Shown here one piece after another: positions 1-5,349 of a stretch of 6,025 bases of DNA; positions within the stretch are counted from its first letter, which is position 1; the number at the start of each line of letters is the position of its first letter. Source of the stretch: Kiritimatiellia bacterium (GTDB lineage Bacteria; Verrucomicrobiota; Kiritimatiellia; UBA8416; SLMC01); the NCBI GenBank assembly GCA_007133745.1, contig SLMC01000269.1, positions 1 through 6,025 of the forward strand, written 5' to 3'. The position numbers and the translations under genes were made by a program. The notes beneath the pieces are model-generated. The model did not search any database, had not been told where the DNA came from, and saw only the letters and a program-made list of their open reading frames with translations.

Positions 1-843
1 CAGCATCATCATGCGCATGCCGTCGCCTGCCTGGCCGAGCATCGGCGGGAACGGGGGCTGGCGCTGGTCTTCGACGGTACCGGATGGGGCCCCGACGAAC
101 GGATATGGGGCGCCGAGCTTCTGGAAATTCAGGGGACGGAATACCGGCGCCTGGCCACATTCGCGGCTGTGCCGCTGCCCGGCGGCGATGCCGCCGTGCG
201 CCAACCGGTTCGGCAACTGGCCGGGCGCTGGTTCGCCGCCGGCATAACGCCCGATCCGGCCCTGCTCCAACGAATGGGGATTGCGGACGACGCGCTTGCG
301 ATATGGCGAAAGCAATGCGAGCAGGGCGTGAACGCGCCGCACACGCATGCGGCCGGCCGTCTGTTCGACGTCTTCTCCGCCTTGCTCGGATTTGCGCCGG
401 CCAACGTCACCTACGAGGGCCAGGCCGCCATTCGCCTCGAAACCGCCGCGCGCCAGGGTCGATCCTCTCTGAATTTTCCTTTCCGCGCGAGCGAGGAAAA
501 CGGCATGCTGGTTCTCGATTGGGCCGACAGTTTTCGGCTGCTGTCGGAAGACCGTTATGCGTTGTCGCGCGATGCGGACCTGGCCATGGCGGCGCATCGG
601 GCGGTAGCGCAGGCGGCGTTGCGCATGATCGAATACGGCCTGTCGCGAAGCCGGGAACGAACGGTGGCGTTAAGCGGCGGCGTGTTCATGAACGGCATTC
701 TGACCCGCTTGACAGCGCAAGGGCTGCGTCGTATGAAAACGCGGGTCCTGTTGCATCGCCAAACGCCGCCGAACGACGGCGGCATCGCTCTGGGCCAAGC
801 CGTCGTGGCGGGACGCCATGCCGATGCCGGAATCGCGGGGTGA
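1..843 (+). CDS. hypF: HypF, carbamoyltransferase for [NiFe]-hydrogenase maturation (C-terminal part)
   Basis: This is the last 280 residues of a protein usually about 750 long; the 5' part lies outside the window and the frame is open from base 1 to the TGA at 841-843. HypF uses carbamoyl phosphate and ATP to carbamoylate the C-terminal cysteine of HypE, giving the thiocarboxamide that becomes the cyanide ligand of the hydrogenase iron. The fragment covers the Kae1-like carbamoyltransferase domain. Visible motifs are QHHHAH (residues 1-6 of the fragment, metal-binding histidines), FDGTGWG (24-30), PLPGGDAA (58-65), GRLFD (119-123), YEGQAAIRLE (138-147), LSGGVFMN (224-231) and PPNDGGIALGQA (256-267), all in family order. 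The acylphosphatase, zinc-finger and YrdC-like parts are not in view. Nothing in the visible part looks broken. hypC and hypD resume only 4.5 kb downstream. Confidence 0.96.
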   Translation, partial: QHHHAHAVACLAEHRRERGLALVFDGTGWGPDERIWGAELLEIQGTEYRRLATFAAVPLPGGDAAVRQPVRQLAGRWFAAGITPDPALLQRMGIADDALAIWRKQCEQGVNAPHTHAAGRLFDVFSALLGFAPANVTYEGQAAIRLETAARQGRSSLNFPFRASEENGMLVLDWADSFRLLSEDRYALSRDADLAMAAHRAVAQAALRMIEYGLSRSRERTVALSGGVFMNGILTRLTAQGLRRMKTRVLLHRQTPPNDGGIALGQAVVAGRHADAGIAG

Positions 844-908
844 ATCGGCGCGACCGGCTTTAGCGCCTTCATCACGCTGTCCTGCCGAAATTGAATGCGT
901 GATTGTTT

Positions 909-972
909 GTGAGTGTGTGAGTACGTGAGTGCGTGGGTGAAAACTCACACACTCCCAAACCCACATACCCAC
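909..972. repeat. Octamer-unit palindromic tandem array
   Basis: Eight octamers follow in register. Four are G/T-rich (GTGAGTGT, GTGAGTAC, GTGAGTGC, GTGGGTGA). The next four are A/C-rich (AAACTCAC, ACACTCCC, AAACCCAC, ATACCCAC), whose reverse complements have the same GTGRGT core in all but one unit. The array is therefore both a period-8 tandem repeat and an imperfect inverted repeat that could fold into a long hairpin. It lies between hypF and the receptor gene and has no coding character. The design is repeated with other unit lengths at 3035-3097 and 5275-5341. Confidence 0.8.
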
Positions 973-980
973 ACACTTGG

Positions 981-1011
981 ATTGCAGCCGAAGGCCGCCT
1001 TAACGCCTTAA
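981..1011. repeat. GAA-loop hairpin tail, copy 1, plus CGCCTTAA doublet
   Basis: Directly after the octamer array comes ATTGC, then a hairpin: left arm GCAGCC (984-989), loop GAA (990-992), right arm GGCCGC (993-998), six pairs with one A-C mismatch, then CTT. The same 21-bp unit with three substitutions follows the heptamer array at 3099-3119. The right arm runs into a perfect tandem doublet of CGCCTTAA (996-1003 and 1004-1011), again with period 8. It resembles REP-like palindromic units in size, but no associated transposase is visible. Confidence 0.7.
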
Positions 1012-1025
1012 TCTGACGCAGGCGC

Positions 1026-1046
1026 TAAGTGTAATCGATTAAGTGT
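1026..1046. promoter_or_regulatory. Possible operator: TAAGTGT direct repeat around AATCGATT
   Basis: TAAGTGT occurs at 1026-1032 and again at 1040-1046, a 14-bp step. The palindrome AATCGATT (1033-1040) lies between them. The site is 34 bp before the receptor start codon, where a regulator of metal or substrate uptake would act. It does not match a Fur or NikR consensus that I know. Chance cannot be excluded, so the call is weak. Confidence 0.25.
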
Positions 1047-1079
1047 GTCGGAGGACGGTTATTCCACCGGGGTTTGTCT

Positions 1080-2921
1080 ATGCAAAGTTCATGTATGACT
1101 TTGATGCGCAAAAACCTTTTCGCGCTGTACGGCCTGTTTTTCTGCCTGGTCGCCTTGCGTTTCGGCTGGGCGGCAGACTCCGCCGATGTGCGGCTGGAGG
1201 ATATGCGCGTGGTCGCCTCGGAAGCCGATGTTCGGTTCGAGGCCGGAACCGGCGCCGTTTTTTCCGATTCGCTTCCGTTTGCGCCGGGAGTTCTTTTCCA
1301 AAGTCAGGGCGTTTCCGCCAGTCAAACGGATATCCATATCCGCGGGAGCAGCTTCAGCGGTGCCGGACTTTCCGTGGGCGGACTGGCTTTGCGGCATCCG
1401 CAAACGGAACATTTCCATGCCGAATGGCCGTTTCCTTGGGAATGGTTCCTGCCGCCGGAACGGCTGACGGGACAGAATCAGATTCGCCAGTCCACGGCGC
1501 ATCTGGTCGGTTCTCTCGATATGGCGTTTCGGCCTGTGACCTCCCGCCGGCATGTCGAGGCGGGTTGGGGCGAGCGCGGCTCGAATTGTCAGCGGGCGTT
1601 GTGGCAATCGGTGCGCGGTTCCGACAGCGCTTCCGTCGGCATGGGCGTTTTCGCCACGCGCGAATCGATGCAAGGCGTGGATTTCGACGACAACGATCTG
1701 GACCGGTTGGGCGGCGGCGGGCATGTTCAGTATCTCAGCGACGCCGTGCGGGCCGACATCGCAGCCGCGCACCAGAGCAAAACCTTCGGGGCGCGCGGCT
1801 ATTACGGCGTGAATCCGGACTGGCCGGCCGAGGAAAGTCTGGACGATATGCTGGCGCTCGCTACGCTGTCCGACCGCGCCGCGCCGCAGCCGCTTTGGCG
1901 CGGCGCCATTCTGTGGCGCGACACGCGCGACGGCTACAGCCTTTTCCTGCCCGGCGACACCGTGTTCGAGAACCGGCATCGGACGCGCATGGCCGCCGTC
2001 ATGCTGGAGGGGAACGGACGGAAAGAAAACGGACTGGGCGGGCGCTGGCGCGCGAGTCTGGAATCGGAACATCTGGACAGTTCCAACTTGGGCCGTCATC
2101 GCCGGAACCGGGCCGAGGCCATGGCCGCGCCCGAAATGGCCAAAGGCCCGCTGACCGTGTTCGCCGGACTGCGATGCCGGGCCGTGTCCGAGACGCGGTC
2201 GGCATGGCTCCCTTTCGCGGGCGCGCAGATCGATCTGACCGAACGCGATACCATCGAGGTTTCCTATACGGAGAATGCGCGCGAACCGTCCTTTACCGAA
2301 CTGAACTACGAATCGCCGGGCAGTTTGGGTCAGGAGGGACTCGGCGCCGAACGGCTTCAGGCAACGGAAATCGCATGGACGCGCGACGACCGCAACGCGT
2401 CCTTGTGGGAAAGCGCGCTGTTCGCGCATCGCAGTCGGAATACGGTGGACTGGATCAAGGCGGAGCCGGACGCGCCTCGCTGGACGGCAACGGATTTGGG
2501 TCGGGTCGAAACGCTGGGACTGGAGATTCTGGCTCGCCATGCGTGGGGACGGCGTTGGGTTTTGGCGGCCGGCTATACCGGTTTGCACAAGCGCAACGAA
2601 CTCGATCCCTATGCCGCCCGTTACGTGCTGGACTATCCTCGGCATACCGTGCAGGCGGACATGACGGTGCGCCTGACCGATGCGCTGTCCTGGCATTGGC
2701 GGCAGACTTGGCGTCGGCAGGCGCCGATTCCGGCGCGGGAAACATCGGAACAGCGTTCCGGTTTTTCGGGCCGCATGGGTTTGGATTTCTCTCCTGAAGA
2801 AGCGCGCGGCTTGCGGCTTTGGCTTGTGTGCGACAATGTGTGGAACGATGCTTTCGAACCTTTTATCGGACAGCCCGTGTCCGCTCGTCGTTTTGCCGGG
2901 GGTCTGAGCATGGAGTTTTAG
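1080..2921 (+). CDS. TonB-dependent outer-membrane receptor
   Basis: A complete 613-residue receptor of the plug-plus-barrel type, which moves a scarce ligand (metal chelate, cobalamin or sugar) through the outer membrane using TonB-ExbBD energy. ATG 1080 is preferred because GGGGT ends 6 nt upstream. TTG 1074, ATG 1095 and ATG 1104 remain possible, and the last begins the signal peptide proper (MRKN, then a hydrophobic run ending near GWAA). A TonB-box-like stretch EDMRVVAS is at residues 40-47. The plug shows TDIHIRG (83-89) and GLALRHPQTEHFHAE (101-115), matching the position of the common DPQTGHH-type motif of BtuB-like receptors. The C-terminus ends in Phe (GLSMEF), as barrel-assembly clients usually do. 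The ligand cannot be read from the sequence. The gene stands alone, with no uptake partners in view. Confidence 0.9.
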   Translation: MQSSCMTLMRKNLFALYGLFFCLVALRFGWAADSADVRLEDMRVVASEADVRFEAGTGAVFSDSLPFAPGVLFQSQGVSASQTDIHIRGSSFSGAGLSVGGLALRHPQTEHFHAEWPFPWEWFLPPERLTGQNQIRQSTAHLVGSLDMAFRPVTSRRHVEAGWGERGSNCQRALWQSVRGSDSASVGMGVFATRESMQGVDFDDNDLDRLGGGGHVQYLSDAVRADIAAAHQSKTFGARGYYGVNPDWPAEESLDDMLALATLSDRAAPQPLWRGAILWRDTRDGYSLFLPGDTVFENRHRTRMAAVMLEGNGRKENGLGGRWRASLESEHLDSSNLGRHRRNRAEAMAAPEMAKGPLTVFAGLRCRAVSETRSAWLPFAGAQIDLTERDTIEVSYTENAREPSFTELNYESPGSLGQEGLGAERLQATEIAWTRDDRNASLWESALFAHRSRNTVDWIKAEPDAPRWTATDLGRVETLGLEILARHAWGRRWVLAAGYTGLHKRNELDPYAARYVLDYPRHTVQADMTVRLTDALSWHWRQTWRRQAPIPARETSEQRSGFSGRMGLDFSPEEARGLRLWLVCDNVWNDAFEPFIGQPVSARRFAGGLSMEF

Positions 2922-2946
2922 AGTCTGACCCCGTAGGTTCCGGGCG

Positions 2947-3024
2947 ATTTGCGTAGAAGATTTGGCGGAGGCACGCACTCGTTTTTCTTTCAGCCGCAAA
3001 AAGGCGCAAGAGACGCAAATAACG
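2947..3024. repeat. Relic repeat: CGCAA units with an 8-bp inverted copy
   Basis: CGCAA recurs at 2995-2999, 3005-3009 and 3014-3018, steps of 10 and 9 bp, within an A/G-rich stretch. ACGCAAAT (3013-3020) is the exact reverse complement of ATTTGCGT at 2947-2954. This looks like a more degraded member of the k-mer arrays seen elsewhere in the window. The gap also begins with AGAGTCTGACCCC at 2920-2932, overlapping the receptor stop codon. No gene is apparent in it. Confidence 0.4.
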
Positions 3025-3034
3025 AGGAAGAGGA

Positions 3035-3097
3035 GGGGCTAGGAGCTAGGGGCTAGGGGTTAGTGGCTAACACCTAACGCCTAATCCCTAACGCCTT
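3035..3097. repeat. Heptamer-unit palindromic tandem array
   Basis: Nine heptamers run in perfect register over 63 bp: GGGGCTA, GGAGCTA, GGGGCTA, GGGGTTA and GTGGCTA, then ACACCTA, ACGCCTA, ATCCCTA and ACGCCTT. Shifted by two bases the first arm reads TAGGNGY, and the reverse complement of the second arm gives the same TAGGNGY pattern, so the array is tandem and inverted at once. Heptamer arrays recall the STRR sequences of heterocystous cyanobacteria, but those are not known to me to flip to the complement halfway. It ends one base before hairpin tail copy 2. Confidence 0.85.
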
Positions 3098-3098
3098 G

Positions 3099-3119
3099 AT
3101 TGCGGGCGAAGCCCGCCTT
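3099..3119. repeat. GAA-loop hairpin tail, copy 2
   Basis: ATTGC leads into a perfect 6-bp stem, GCGGGC (3102-3107) and GCCCGC (3111-3116), around the loop GAA (3108-3110), followed by CTT. It differs from copy 1 (981-1001) at three of 21 positions. Two of these exchange a C-G pair for a G-C pair, and the third repairs a mismatch. It ends 3 bp before the strong ribosome binding site AAGGAGG (3123-3129) of the cstA remnant, so in that transcript it would sit in the 5' leader. Confidence 0.75.
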
Positions 3120-3134
3120 GGGAAGGAGGATGCC

Positions 3135-3609
3135 ATGAATTCAGTATTGTTGGCGGCCGGCTGCGCTGTAGCGTATATGGCGGCCTATCGCCTGTACGGA
3201 CGGTTTCTGGCCCGACGCATTTTTTCCATTCGTTCGGAGACGCCGACCCCGGCGCATAGCCGACAGGACGGCATCGATTACGTGCCGACCGGCAAGGAAA
3301 TTCTGTTCGAAACTTTTGCAGCCGCGCGACTACATCAACGGGCACGAGCTGTTCGTGGTCATGGGCGTTTTGACGTTGGGGCTGATTGTCTCGCGCCCCG
3401 CGATTGTGGCTCCCGCCCTGAATCTTGATGCGGTCGGCGCGCCGCCCCTGTGGCCGATGCTGTTCATTACGATCGCCTGCGGGGCCATCAGCGGATTCCA
3501 TTCGCTGGTCGCTTCCGGAACGACATCCAAGCAAATTTCAAGGGAAGACCACGCGCTGGGCATTGGATACGGGGGCATGCTGCTGGAAGGCATGCTGGCC
3601 ACCAAATGA
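3135..3609 (+). pseudogene. cstA: CstA-type transporter remnant, internally deleted and 3'-truncated
   Basis: CstA is a multi-helix inner-membrane transporter (pyruvate or peptide uptake under starvation), usually 550-700 residues; only about 155 survive here. The start is intact: AAGGAGG at 3123-3129, 5 nt before ATG 3135. Residues 1-58 (3135-3308) are a good CstA N-terminus, with TPAHSRQDGIDYVPTGKE and then ILF, after which the family has GHHFAAIAG. Instead the sequence jumps, in another frame, to LLQPRDYINGHELF (from 3313) and continues through FITIACGAISGFHSL and GYGGMLLEGMLAT (to 3603), then stops at TGA 3607. About 190 residues are missing at 3308-3313, and everything after MLAT is lost. 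Read from its own ATG, the gene gives a 97-residue product ending at 3428. It is almost certainly non-functional. Confidence 0.88.
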
Positions 3610-3670
3610 CTGCCGTGCTTGACCATATAAACAAGGGCAGTACGAACAAGAGTCCGCGTCGCATGGGAAA

Positions 3671-3705
3671 AGAAAAACTGCATGAACACACGAATGCGAA
3701 TAAAA
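3671..3705 (-). repeat. Dispersed repeat arm, reverse orientation
   Basis: Read on the - strand this stretch begins TTTTATTCGC and continues through GTGTGTTCATGCAGTT to a pyrimidine-rich end. It resembles 5311-5341 on the + strand (TTTTATTCGC, GTGTTTCGTAGTTGC, then TCTTTC), differing mainly by small insertions. Both have steps near 9 bp. It appears to be one arm of the same element family, without its partner arm here. Confidence 0.45.
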
Positions 3706-3838
3706 GCAGGAAAAGAATCGCTATGACGAGGTTTTCCCAGTCGAAGAATTCTAGCCACATATTGAACAATAGACCTATGCACGGCCATGGCGCAATACTT
3801 TTCGAGACTGTCGTACCGCCAGAAATGATATGCGCCCC

Positions 3839-3854
3839 AGTGGTTTAGTGGTTT
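3839..3854. repeat. AGTGGTTT octamer doublet
   Basis: AGTGGTTT occurs twice head to tail, perfectly, followed by a T-rich run. It is short, but its period of 8 matches the array at 909-972 and the CGCCTTAA doublet at 996-1011, so it may be a vestige of a longer array. Confidence 0.4.
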
Positions 3855-3872
3855 TCTTTTTTCATCGCGCCG

Positions 3873-3901
3873 TTGACAATGGTCTCGCGAGATGGCATTC
3901 T
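3873..3901 (+). promoter_or_regulatory. Candidate promoter of the MNT/HEPN pair with palindromic operator
   Basis: A consensus -35 hexamer TTGACA (3873-3878) is followed 17 bp later by CATTCT (3896-3901), a poor -10 with three of six matches. The 10-bp perfect palindrome TCTCGCGAGA (3883-3892) sits between them, where a bound dimer would block RNA polymerase. GTTGAC (3872-3877) is also repeated inverted as GTCAAC (3918-3923). The antitoxin gene starts 37 bp downstream. Autoregulation is typical of toxin-antitoxin operons, but this site is an inference from position. Confidence 0.35.
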
Positions 3902-3938
3902 GCTTTTCTGTGTACTCGTCAACTGAAAGACGGCCGCC

Positions 3939-4250
3939 ATGATAGACCGAATCCGCATACGAGATTATGCCAAAGAGATTGGCCGCAAGTTCAACCCTGA
4001 ACGTGTGGTGCTTTTTGGCTCCTATGCCCGTGAAAACGCCTCGGAAGACAGCGACGTGGATTTGCTTGTCATCATGGAACATGACAAATCGCGCAATGTC
4101 GAACAGGCCATTGCCATCCAGCTTGACATCGAAGCGCCTTTCCCCATGGATTTGCTGGTTAAACGACCTTCCGAAGTTGTCGAGCGGCTTGCTATGAACG
4201 ACTCGTTTTTAAAGGTCGTACTGGAAGACGGAGAACAGCTTTATGGGTGA
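3939..4250 (+). CDS. MNT-type nucleotidyltransferase, antitoxin of a HEPN/MNT pair
   Basis: A 103-residue minimal nucleotidyltransferase. The signature GSYARENASEDSDVDLLV (residues 27-44) carries the GSxxR loop and the metal-binding aspartates D39 and D41, and D71 in PMDLLV is the likely third. The Gly usually found after GSYAR is Glu32 here. In characterised MntA-HepT pairs the MNT protein neutralises the HEPN ribonuclease by adding AMP groups to it. The start has only a weak purine run upstream (GAAAGA, 3925-3930). The stop overlaps the HEPN start by 8 nt (ATG 4243, TGA 4248-4250), implying coupled translation. Base composition is near 50% GC in sampled lines, lower than neighbouring genes, suggesting transfer. 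The catalytic residues look intact, so it may outlive its broken partner. Confidence 0.92.
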   Translation: MIDRIRIRDYAKEIGRKFNPERVVLFGSYARENASEDSDVDLLVIMEHDKSRNVEQAIAIQLDIEAPFPMDLLVKRPSEVVERLAMNDSFLKVVLEDGEQLYG

Positions 4251-4625
4251 TGTTGTTCACGAATGGATCGAAAAGGCAGAGGAAGACTTCCGGGTAGCTT
4301 TGTCCTTGCGACGCTTGCGCCGTCATCCGGCTCACAACTCCGTTTGCTTTCACTCGCAACAGTGTATCGAGAAATATCTCAAGGCATACTTCAAAATGAA
4401 GGATCTGTTATTCGCAAAATTCATTCTCTCCCTGTACTCTTGGATCAATGTGCCGAAATGTGTCCCATGCTTATTGCGATGCGCCCCGACATGATTCGAT
4501 TGTCAGCCTATGCCGTGGAATTTCGCTATCCCGGCGAGAGCGCGACTGTTGAGGATGCCATCGAGGCCGTTTCAATAATGAAACAAGCTCGAGCCGATCT
4601 TCGAAAGTCTCTAGGATTTCTTTAA
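4243..4625 (+). pseudogene. HEPN-domain toxin gene with -1 frameshift at an A run
   Basis: The first 59 codons (to 4419) give a HEPN N-terminus: WIEKAEEDF (residues 8-16) and CFHSQQCIEKYLKA (35-48). Without correction that frame ends after 83 residues at 4494. The rest of the domain continues in the -1 frame from ATT at 4419: IHSLPVLLDQC, then AVEFRYPGES, ending LGFL at TAA 4623-4625. Restoring one A to the run 4416-4419 gives an unbroken 127-residue protein reading FAK-IHSL at the join, as in intact relatives, and 127 is normal for the family. HEPN toxins of such pairs are RNA-directed nucleases. A GGAGA (4230-4234) precedes the ATG by 8 nt. The break may be a real mutation, a sequencing error or a frameshift site, since the Lys tRNA could re-pair on AAA one base back. 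The segment is AT-rich: 22 of 60 bases are G or C in 4381-4440. Confidence 0.85.
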
Positions 4626-4640
4626 CAAGGGAGGTCTTCA

Positions 4641-5159
4641 ATGGCTGTGCTTTCGCAAATCATGCGACGGTATTCGGTGCGGGCCTATCAAGCTCGGTCG
4701 GTCGAACCGGAAAAGCTGAAGAACGTGCTTGAGGCGGCGCGTTGGGCGCCGTCGGCGCGCAATATGCAGGATTGGCGGTTTGTCGTGGCGCAGGATGCCG
4801 AAACGCGCCAGCGGCTTATGGCTGCGGCGAATGGGCAGCCGTTTGTCGGGCAGGCGCCTGTGGTCATCGCCTGTTGCACGATACAGCCCGATTACGTGAT
4901 GCGCTGCGGACAGCCGAGCGGCCCGATCGATGTGGCGATCGCCATGGATCACATGACTCTCCAAGCGGTCGAGGAGGGATTGGGTACCTGCTGGATCGGG
5001 TCGTTCTACGAGGATCAGGTCAAGGCCGTGCTGAACATTCCGGATCCCGTGCGCGTGATCGAGCTGCTGACGCTGGGCTATCCGGCCGGTACGCCGCCCG
5101 CCTCGAAGAAGCGGGAGCCAATGGACGGCATGGTCTCGTACGAAACGTGGCGATTCTGA
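4641..5159 (+). CDS. Nitroreductase-family FMN flavoprotein
   Basis: A compact 172-residue member of the nitroreductase fold, which binds FMN as a homodimer in the cytoplasm and reduces nitro, quinone or related substrates with NAD(P)H. The physiological substrate is not readable. The FMN phosphate motif RRYSVRAY is at residues 9-16. EAARWAPSARNMQDWRFVV (31-49) is the second hallmark, with Asp44 where Pro is usual. D97-x-AIAMDHMTLQAVEEGLGT-CWIG (97-120) is the third, and LTLGYPAG follows near the end. The start is well defined by AGGGAGG (4628-4634), 6 nt upstream. The gene begins 15 bp after the HEPN stop, so it could be read from the same transcript, but its GC content is that of the host-like genes (40 of 60 in 4741-4800), so the adjacency may be fortuitous. 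Confidence 0.92.
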   Translation: MAVLSQIMRRYSVRAYQARSVEPEKLKNVLEAARWAPSARNMQDWRFVVAQDAETRQRLMAAANGQPFVGQAPVVIACCTIQPDYVMRCGQPSGPIDVAIAMDHMTLQAVEEGLGTCWIGSFYEDQVKAVLNIPDPVRVIELLTLGYPAGTPPASKKREPMDGMVSYETWRF

Positions 5160-5231
5160 CATGGATCTATCTATAACTGTTTTCACCACGGAATACGCAG
5201 CGAGGCAAAGCCGCAACCCAAAAACATGTTT

Positions 5232-5267
5232 GAACAGAAGGCAACGAAGATAATGAAGGCAGAAGAA
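5232..5267. repeat. Nonamer tandem run, NNAANGAAG type
   Basis: Four nine-base units follow in register: GAACAGAAG, GCAACGAAG, ATAATGAAG and the weaker GCAGAAGAA. The first three share the pattern NNAANGAAG. The run lies just upstream of the palindromic nonamer array at 5275-5341 and probably forms one composite element with it. A short GGC-AAA-GCC hairpin with a GCAAC flank (5204-5216) precedes it and may be a distant inverted relative of the GAA-loop tails. Confidence 0.5.
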
Positions 5268-5274
5268 AAGAAAG

Positions 5275-5341
5275 CCCGCTAATCACGCTAATATGCGCGA
5301 ATGGGATTTTTTTTATTCGCGTGTTTCGTAGTTGCTCTTTC
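5275..5341. repeat. Nonamer-unit palindromic array with T8 centre
   Basis: The left arm has CCCGCTAAT (5275-5283), CACGCTAAT (5284-5292) and, after one extra A, TGCGCGAAT (5294-5302). A centre GGGA plus eight T follows. The right arm has ATTCGCGTG (5315-5323), TTTCGTAGT and TGCTCTTTC, whose reverse complements resemble the left units. The innermost part pairs perfectly over 7 bp (CGCGAAT 5296-5302 with ATTCGCG 5315-5321). The outer GAAAG of the left flank (5270-5274) also matches CTTTC at 5337-5341. This is the third array in the window with the same design. The T run lies in the loop rather than after the stem, so it is not a standard terminator. Confidence 0.65.
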
Positions 5342-5349
5342 AGTGAAAG

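Larger units (their letters stand above)
3610..3872. other. Non-coding debris after the cstA remnant
   Basis: No gene is supported here. The further CstA helices that should follow are absent, so the DNA past 3603 has replaced the rest of that gene. It contains one arm of a nonamer-type repeat (3671-3705, reverse orientation) and a perfect octamer doublet (3839-3854). A palindrome GCCATGGC lies at 3784-3791. Composition is more AT-rich than in the flanking transporter and receptor genes. Confidence 0.5.

Noticed and set aside
84..863. A 259-codon + frame over hypF
   Set aside because: It is Arg/Gly/Ala-rich shadow sequence in the wrong frame; the frame starting at base 1 has all HypF motifs.
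909..972. CRISPR array
   Set aside because: The units are 8 bp and contiguous, with no spacers of constant length and no cas genes.
1050..1054. GGAGG as ribosome binding site of the receptor
   Set aside because: It is 19 nt from TTG 1074 and 25 nt from ATG 1080, too far for either; no in-frame start lies at the right distance.
1002..1079. Cobalamin riboswitch in front of the receptor
   Set aside because: The leader is short and I see no B12-box or the required set of stems.
1089..2999. A 636-codon open frame on the - strand opposite the receptor
   Set aside because: It is a GC-driven shadow. The + strand frame has a signal peptide, plug motifs and a terminal Phe, while this one has Arg/Pro/His-rich sequence with no recognisable domain.
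3488..3769. A - strand frame starting with a very hydrophobic segment, which could be taken for a small membrane toxin
   Set aside because: Its second half is the antisense of the CstA remnant, its start is TTG with no good ribosome binding site, and the hydrophobic part lies over a dispersed repeat arm.
3330..4082. A 250-codon - strand frame across the cstA remnant and the MNT start
   Set aside because: It is antisense to two recognisable genes and crosses non-coding debris; no domain is visible.
5296..5321. Rho-independent terminator for the nitroreductase gene
   Set aside because: The eight-T run is inside the loop between the arms rather than after a GC-rich stem.
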